From Alphaproteobacteria bacterium (GTDB lineage: Bacteria > Pseudomonadota > Alphaproteobacteria > Rickettsiales > SXRF01): a DNA stretch of 9,749 bases. The notes below the pieces were generated by a model, which worked only from the letters and a program-made list of their open reading frames with translations, was not told where the DNA came from and did not search any database. The stretch spans positions 1-9,749 of the forward strand of contig JAFATP010000167.1 in NCBI GenBank assembly GCA_019243895.1. Reading direction: 5' to 3'. Positions 6,592 through 9,749 of this stretch are shown in pieces (the first letter of the stretch is position 1; each line of letters opens with the position of its first letter). The translations under genes were made by a program, and so were the position numbers.

Positions 6592-8262
6592 TTATGATCC
6601 GATGCGTTCCTTCACTTTCGCCATGCCGTAATGAACGGCCTGCGCCAATGTTATGACGGGCGGGATGATTTTCTCATCGGCATCCACCAGCACGTCAAGC
6701 ACGAACGGGACGTCGCTTTCCAGGCCGGCGTGGATGGCGGATTGCAATGCCGCCGGATCCGTAACGCGCATTCCGCCGCCGCCGCAAAGCTTGGCGAATT
6801 CGGCGAAATCGGGATTGTGCAGATCGGTTTCGTAATCGGGAAGCCCGCGTCCTTCCTGCTCAACTTGGATCATGCCGAGCTTGCGGTTGTTAAAAACGAC
6901 GATAAGCATGGGCAGCTTGTATTTAACCGCGGTAGAAAAATCCGTCATCAGCATGGAAAACCCGCCGTCTCCCACCAGCGCGATCACCTGTCGCTCCGGG
7001 TAGGCAAGCTTGGCGCCGATGGCCGCGCCCATGCCGAACGCCATGGTGGCTAGCATGCCGGAAACGGTGAATCTCTGGCCGGAACGCATTTGCAGATAGC
7101 GCGCAACCCATGCTGTCACTTCGCCGGTATCGCTGACGAAGATCGCGGTGTCACTCGCCGCCTCGCCGACCAGATAGGCCAGCCGCGCCGGTTTAATGGG
7201 CGACCCCCCGTTTTCGACGTGGCGCTTCATTTCCGCCTTCCAGCTTTTCATGGCAGCCTGCGCTTCTTCCAAAAACGCCGATTTCTGTTTTGCCTTGAGG
7301 GTGGGCAGAAGCAATTCCGCTATTGATCCGGCATCGCCCACCAGGGGAACGTCCACGGGGATACGCTTGCCGATCTGGCACGGATCGCCGTCAATCTGCA
7401 CCACTTTGGCATGTTTCGGCAGGAAATCGGTATAGGGAAAATTAGTGCCGATCATCAATAGCAGATCGCAGCGTTCGATGACGCGCGTTGCCGGTTTAAC
7501 TCCCAGATTGCCTAATCCGCCAACGGAATAAGGGTGCGATTCCGGGAACAGCTCCTTGGCGCGCAGGGCGTGGATGATCGGCGCGCGCAGCTTTTCCGCC
7601 AGCGCAAATATTTTATCCGCCGCGCCGTGGCAGCCGATGCCGGCGAGAATGGCGATGCGGTCATGGCGGTTTAGCAGCTCGGCGGCTTTATCGATATTGC
7701 GAAGGTCGGCGGGCAGAACGCGCATATCCGGAATATGCGCCTGCCATTTGTCCGCATGTGCCACGGATTTCGCGGCAATATCGATGGGAATGCTGATATG
7801 GGCGATTCCTTTGCGCTCAATCGCCGTTTGAATGGCGTGAACTGCGATATATGGAAAATGGTCGGGATTCATCACCACCTGGTTATAAACGCAGACATCC
7901 TTGAATAGCCCGTGCAGGTCGATTTCCTGCTGGTAGGCGCTGCCCATGAAGCGCGTTTCCACCTGGCCGGTAATGGCCAGGACCGGCGCGCGGTCGCATT
8001 TGGCGTCATAAAGGCCGTTCAGCAAATGGATCGCCCCCGGCCCGGCGGTTCCGGCGCATACGCCCAGCCTGCCGGTCAGTTTCGCCTGGCCGGAGGCGGC
8101 AAAAGCCCCGCTTTCCTCGTGATTCACATGGATAAACTTTATCTTGTCCTGATGGCGTAATGCTTCCGTCAATGCATTGATGGCATCCCCCGGCACGCCG
8201 AAAATATGCTTCACCCCCGCCTGGGCCAGCAATCGCACCAATACGTCGCAGACATTGGCCAT
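6592..8262 (-). CDS. poxB: PoxB-like thiamine-diphosphate-dependent pyruvate oxidase/dehydrogenase
   Basis: The 556-aa protein has the three-domain layout of the pyruvate oxidase/acetolactate synthase family. The N-terminal domain has FGVPGDAINAL at 21-31, NHEESGAFAASGQAKLTG at 47-64 with the cofactor-activating Glu (49/50), and AGTAGPGAIHLLNGLYDA at 70-87. The central FAD-type domain (about 185-330) has KELFPESHPYSVGGLGNLG and LMIGTNFPYTDFLP, the latter close to the GTDFPY segment of PoxB. The C-terminal domain has the diphosphate/Mg motif GDGG at 431-434 ending in NN at 458-459. E. coli PoxB oxidises pyruvate to acetate and CO2, passing electrons to ubiquinone at the membrane. This protein stops soon after EKIIPPVITLAQA and lacks roughly the last 15 residues of PoxB, part of the lipid-binding segment. 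Start overlaps the upstream dehydrogenase stop (TAATG), with AAGGGG about 8 bases before. A different 2-oxoacid enzyme of the family is possible. Confidence 0.88.
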   Translation of the reverse strand: MANVCDVLVRLLAQAGVKHIFGVPGDAINALTEALRHQDKIKFIHVNHEESGAFAASGQAKLTGRLGVCAGTAGPGAIHLLNGLYDAKCDRAPVLAITGQVETRFMGSAYQQEIDLHGLFKDVCVYNQVVMNPDHFPYIAVHAIQTAIERKGIAHISIPIDIAAKSVAHADKWQAHIPDMRVLPADLRNIDKAAELLNRHDRIAILAGIGCHGAADKIFALAEKLRAPIIHALRAKELFPESHPYSVGGLGNLGVKPATRVIERCDLLLMIGTNFPYTDFLPKHAKVVQIDGDPCQIGKRIPVDVPLVGDAGSIAELLLPTLKAKQKSAFLEEAQAAMKSWKAEMKRHVENGGSPIKPARLAYLVGEAASDTAIFVSDTGEVTAWVARYLQMRSGQRFTVSGMLATMAFGMGAAIGAKLAYPERQVIALVGDGGFSMLMTDFSTAVKYKLPMLIVVFNNRKLGMIQVEQEGRGLPDYETDLHNPDFAEFAKLCGGGGMRVTDPAALQSAIHAGLESDVPFVLDVLVDADEKIIPPVITLAQAVHYGMAKVKERIGS

Positions 8263-9269
8263 TACGGCTGCCCCTTCCCGCCCGAGGAGCCATAGATCTG
8301 CCCGGTGGCATAGCTCGCATCGGCCGCCGCCAGCTGGACATAAATAGATGCAAGTTCCGCCGGCTGGCCGGGGCGGCCCATTGGCGTATCGCCGCCAAAC
8401 TTTTTCACCTTTTCCTGAGTGGCGCCGCCGCTGATCTGCAATGGCGTCCAGATCGGGCCGGGGGCCACCCCGTTGACGCGAATGCCTTTGGGCGCTAGCT
8501 GCTTTGCCAGCGATTTGACGTAATTCATCGTGGCTGCCTTGGTCTGCGCGTAATCGTAAAGATCGGCGGAAGGATCATAGGCTTGTTCCGACGCAGTGCC
8601 GATAATCACCGCGCCCGGCTTTAAGTGCGGCAGCGCCGCCTTGATGATCCAGAACGGCGCATAAATATTGGTTTTCATCGTCCAGTCGAATTGCTCGGTG
8701 GAGATATCAAGAATGGAAGCATGCGTCTGCTGCCTCCCCGCGTTATTGACCACGATGTCGAGCCCGCCCAGTCCTTGCACGGCCTTCTCCACCAGCTGCC
8801 TGCAGAAGGCTTCGTCGCGCAGATCGCCGGGAATGGGCAGCCCAATGCGCCCTTCCTTTTTGATCAGGGCGATGACTTCTTGTGCATCCGGCTCCTCCGA
8901 CGGGAAATAATTGATGGCCACATCCGCGCCCTCCCGCGCATAAGCGATGGCGGCGGCGCGGCCCATTCCCGAATCGCCGCCGGTGATCAAGGCTTTGCGC
9001 CCCGCCAGGCGCCCGGAGCCTTTATAGCTGGTTTCGCCGTGATCGGGGCGGGGGTCCATCTTCCCCGCCAGCCCCGGCCAGGGCTGCATCTGCTCCTTAA
9101 AAGGAGGCTTCGGGTATTTGGTGGTAGGGTCTTGTAACGGCTGAGCCGTTGCTTGCGGCGCGGACGCGCTTGCGCTTTCCTGCGCGAAGGCGGGGGATAT
9201 CGCCACCGCGCCCAGTCCCGCGCCTACGCCGCTCATAAATTGCCGGCGTGTGAATGTATTGCTGTTCAT
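8262..9269 (-). CDS. yghA: YghA-like short-chain dehydrogenase with a Tat signal peptide
   Basis: The 335-aa product starts with a twin-arginine signal: TRRQFM at 7-12, a Gly/Ala-rich hydrophobic core (13-28), and a likely cut after Ala-Phe-Ala at 29. A low-complexity Ala/Ser/Gln linker follows. From 44 the sequence matches the YghA/general-stress-protein-39 SDR group: QDPTTKYPKPPF, DHGETSYKGSGRLAGRKA, nucleotide motif TGGDSGMGRAAAIAYAREGA at 96-115, NNAG at 175-178, and a complete SDR tetrad Asn201, Ser227, Tyr240, Lys244 (YAQTK). GVAPGPIWTPLQISGG and TPMGRPGQPAELA are also typical. E. coli YghA is an NADP-dependent aldehyde reductase of 294 aa without this leader; the substrate here is unknown. 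AGGA lies 6 bases before the ATG. It begins 23 bases after the small membrane-protein gene and overlaps the pyruvate oxidase start by one base, which indicates an operon and translational coupling. Confidence 0.9.
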   Translation of the reverse strand: MNSNTFTRRQFMSGVGAGLGAVAISPAFAQESASASAPQATAQPLQDPTTKYPKPPFKEQMQPWPGLAGKMDPRPDHGETSYKGSGRLAGRKALITGGDSGMGRAAAIAYAREGADVAINYFPSEEPDAQEVIALIKKEGRIGLPIPGDLRDEAFCRQLVEKAVQGLGGLDIVVNNAGRQQTHASILDISTEQFDWTMKTNIYAPFWIIKAALPHLKPGAVIIGTASEQAYDPSADLYDYAQTKAATMNYVKSLAKQLAPKGIRVNGVAPGPIWTPLQISGGATQEKVKKFGGDTPMGRPGQPAELASIYVQLAAADASYATGQIYGSSGGKGQP

Positions 9270-9292
9270 GGGCGTCCTCGTTGGCTGCGTGA

Positions 9293-9523
9293 TTAATAAA
9301 TGCTCGGCGGGTCGCTGGCGGGAAAACTGTCCTCCACCATTTTATCGATCTGCCGTTCGCTTAAATGCTCGCGCAATTCCCGGTCTTTGCAGCCCTGCGG
9401 CTTGCGGCGGCACAGGCTGTCCATGAACATGCCCGTCATCAGAGCGAAAAGTGCCGCCAGGGGGAAAGGGTAAGCGATAAATCTCATAACCATGGGTTCA
9501 TTGGCGTAAATGCGCACCAGCAT
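9293..9523 (-). CDS. Small single-pass membrane protein with DSFPASDPPS tail
   Basis: The 76-aa product has one hydrophobic segment at about 14-34 (FIAYPFPLAALFALMTG), then a basic Cys/Arg/Lys patch (CRRKPQGCKDRELREHL), and ends in VEDSFPASDPPSIY. The DSFPASDPPS C-terminal signature recurs, as far as I know, in many small proteins of Alphaproteobacteria and other Proteobacteria with unknown function. No clear Shine-Dalgarno precedes the ATG at 9523; Met11 and Met13 are in-frame alternatives that keep the membrane segment. It is the first gene of the probable operon, 23 bases ahead of the dehydrogenase gene. By the positive-inside rule the basic patch and tail would face the cytoplasm, which is inference. 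Confidence 0.72.
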   Translation of the reverse strand: MLVRIYANEPMVMRFIAYPFPLAALFALMTGMFMDSLCRRKPQGCKDRELREHLSERQIDKMVEDSFPASDPPSIY

Positions 9524-9749
9524 GGCATATCAATGCCCGGATAAAATTGCCGCAGACGTTTCCGCAGAAAAAAATAAAAACAACATCAGCCTGCTTGGAA
9601 ATAGACGCGCGCAGGTATTTCTCGTTCTGTTAGTTAAACCTTAATGGTTGACCGCTAGAAACGGCCTGGCGCGTGCTGTTCTTTCCCCTTGCTTCCTGGA
9701 GCGTAGCCGCAATAATAGCGCATCACTTTTACAGCAGGTTCCCATGGTT
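9524..9749. other. Non-coding right end of the window, upstream of the operon
   Basis: No credible gene was found in these 226 bases. It contains an A-rich tract at 9568-9580 (T-rich on the minus strand), a directly repeated CCGCAGA near 9550 and 9562, and two imperfect EcfG-type promoter matches on the minus strand (9604-9628, and GGAAC-N17-CGCT at 9742-9717). No tRNA, terminator or attachment site was recognised. Confidence 0.5.
9604..9628 (-). promoter_or_regulatory. EcfG-like promoter candidate for the 9523-5897 operon
   Basis: On the minus strand AGAAC (9628-9624) is followed by a 16-base spacer and CGTC (9607-9604). The alphaproteobacterial general-stress sigma factor EcfG prefers GGAAC-N16/17-CGTT, so each box has one mismatch. 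A start point just downstream would leave a leader of about 70-75 bases before the ATG at 9523. Matches of this quality occur by chance, so the call rests on the stress-type gene content. Confidence 0.22.

Noticed and set aside
9641..9745. Minus-strand 34-codon frame starting ATGGGAACC
   Set aside because: It uses codons rare in the neighbouring genes (CTA, TTA, AGG), has no ribosome binding site and resembles no protein; likely chance.

Overview
The window looks like chromosomal DNA of an alphaproteobacterium with moderately high GC and G/C-rich third codon positions. The best taxonomic hints are the EVE-domain protein, whose C-terminal motif RLSVQPVTEAEW I associate with rhizobial and related homologues, and the Uup linker motif GGVTGRRKRN, which has the form I know from alphaproteobacterial ABC-F proteins. 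No rRNA, tRNA, insertion sequence, CRISPR array, prophage or integrase was seen. Taxonomy below class level cannot be read from this window.

Left part (1-2663): a possible 5' end of an unidentified minus-strand gene runs off the left edge. Two plus-strand genes follow: an EVE-domain protein (308-739) and uup, a duplicated-ATPase ABC-F protein (819-2663). Centre (2680-5887): a minus-strand mlaC-like lipid-carrier gene converges on uup. It is divergently paired, across a 244-bp intergenic region dense in inverted repeats, with the most unusual gene here: a 771-aa protein (3572-5887). Its N-terminal half is a PfkB/ribokinase-type sugar or nucleoside kinase fold with altered active-site motifs. 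Its C-terminal half has about four predicted membrane segments and matches no family I recognise.

Right part (5897-9523): four minus-strand genes form a probable operon, read from right to left. They are a 76-aa single-pass membrane protein ending in a DSFPASDPPS-type tail, a YghA-like short-chain dehydrogenase carrying a Tat signal peptide, a PoxB-like thiamine-diphosphate pyruvate oxidase, and an uncharacterised 222-aa soluble protein. The dehydrogenase and pyruvate oxidase genes overlap by one base (TAATG). The last gene has its Shine-Dalgarno sequence in the loop of a perfect 6-bp hairpin. The gene content suggests a redox or stress-survival operon; two near-consensus EcfG-like promoter matches upstream fit that idea weakly.

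The strongest candidate for undescribed biology is the kinase-membrane fusion with its regulatory intergenic region. The second is the operon that couples a putatively exported dehydrogenase to a pyruvate oxidase lacking the usual C-terminal lipid-binding peptide.
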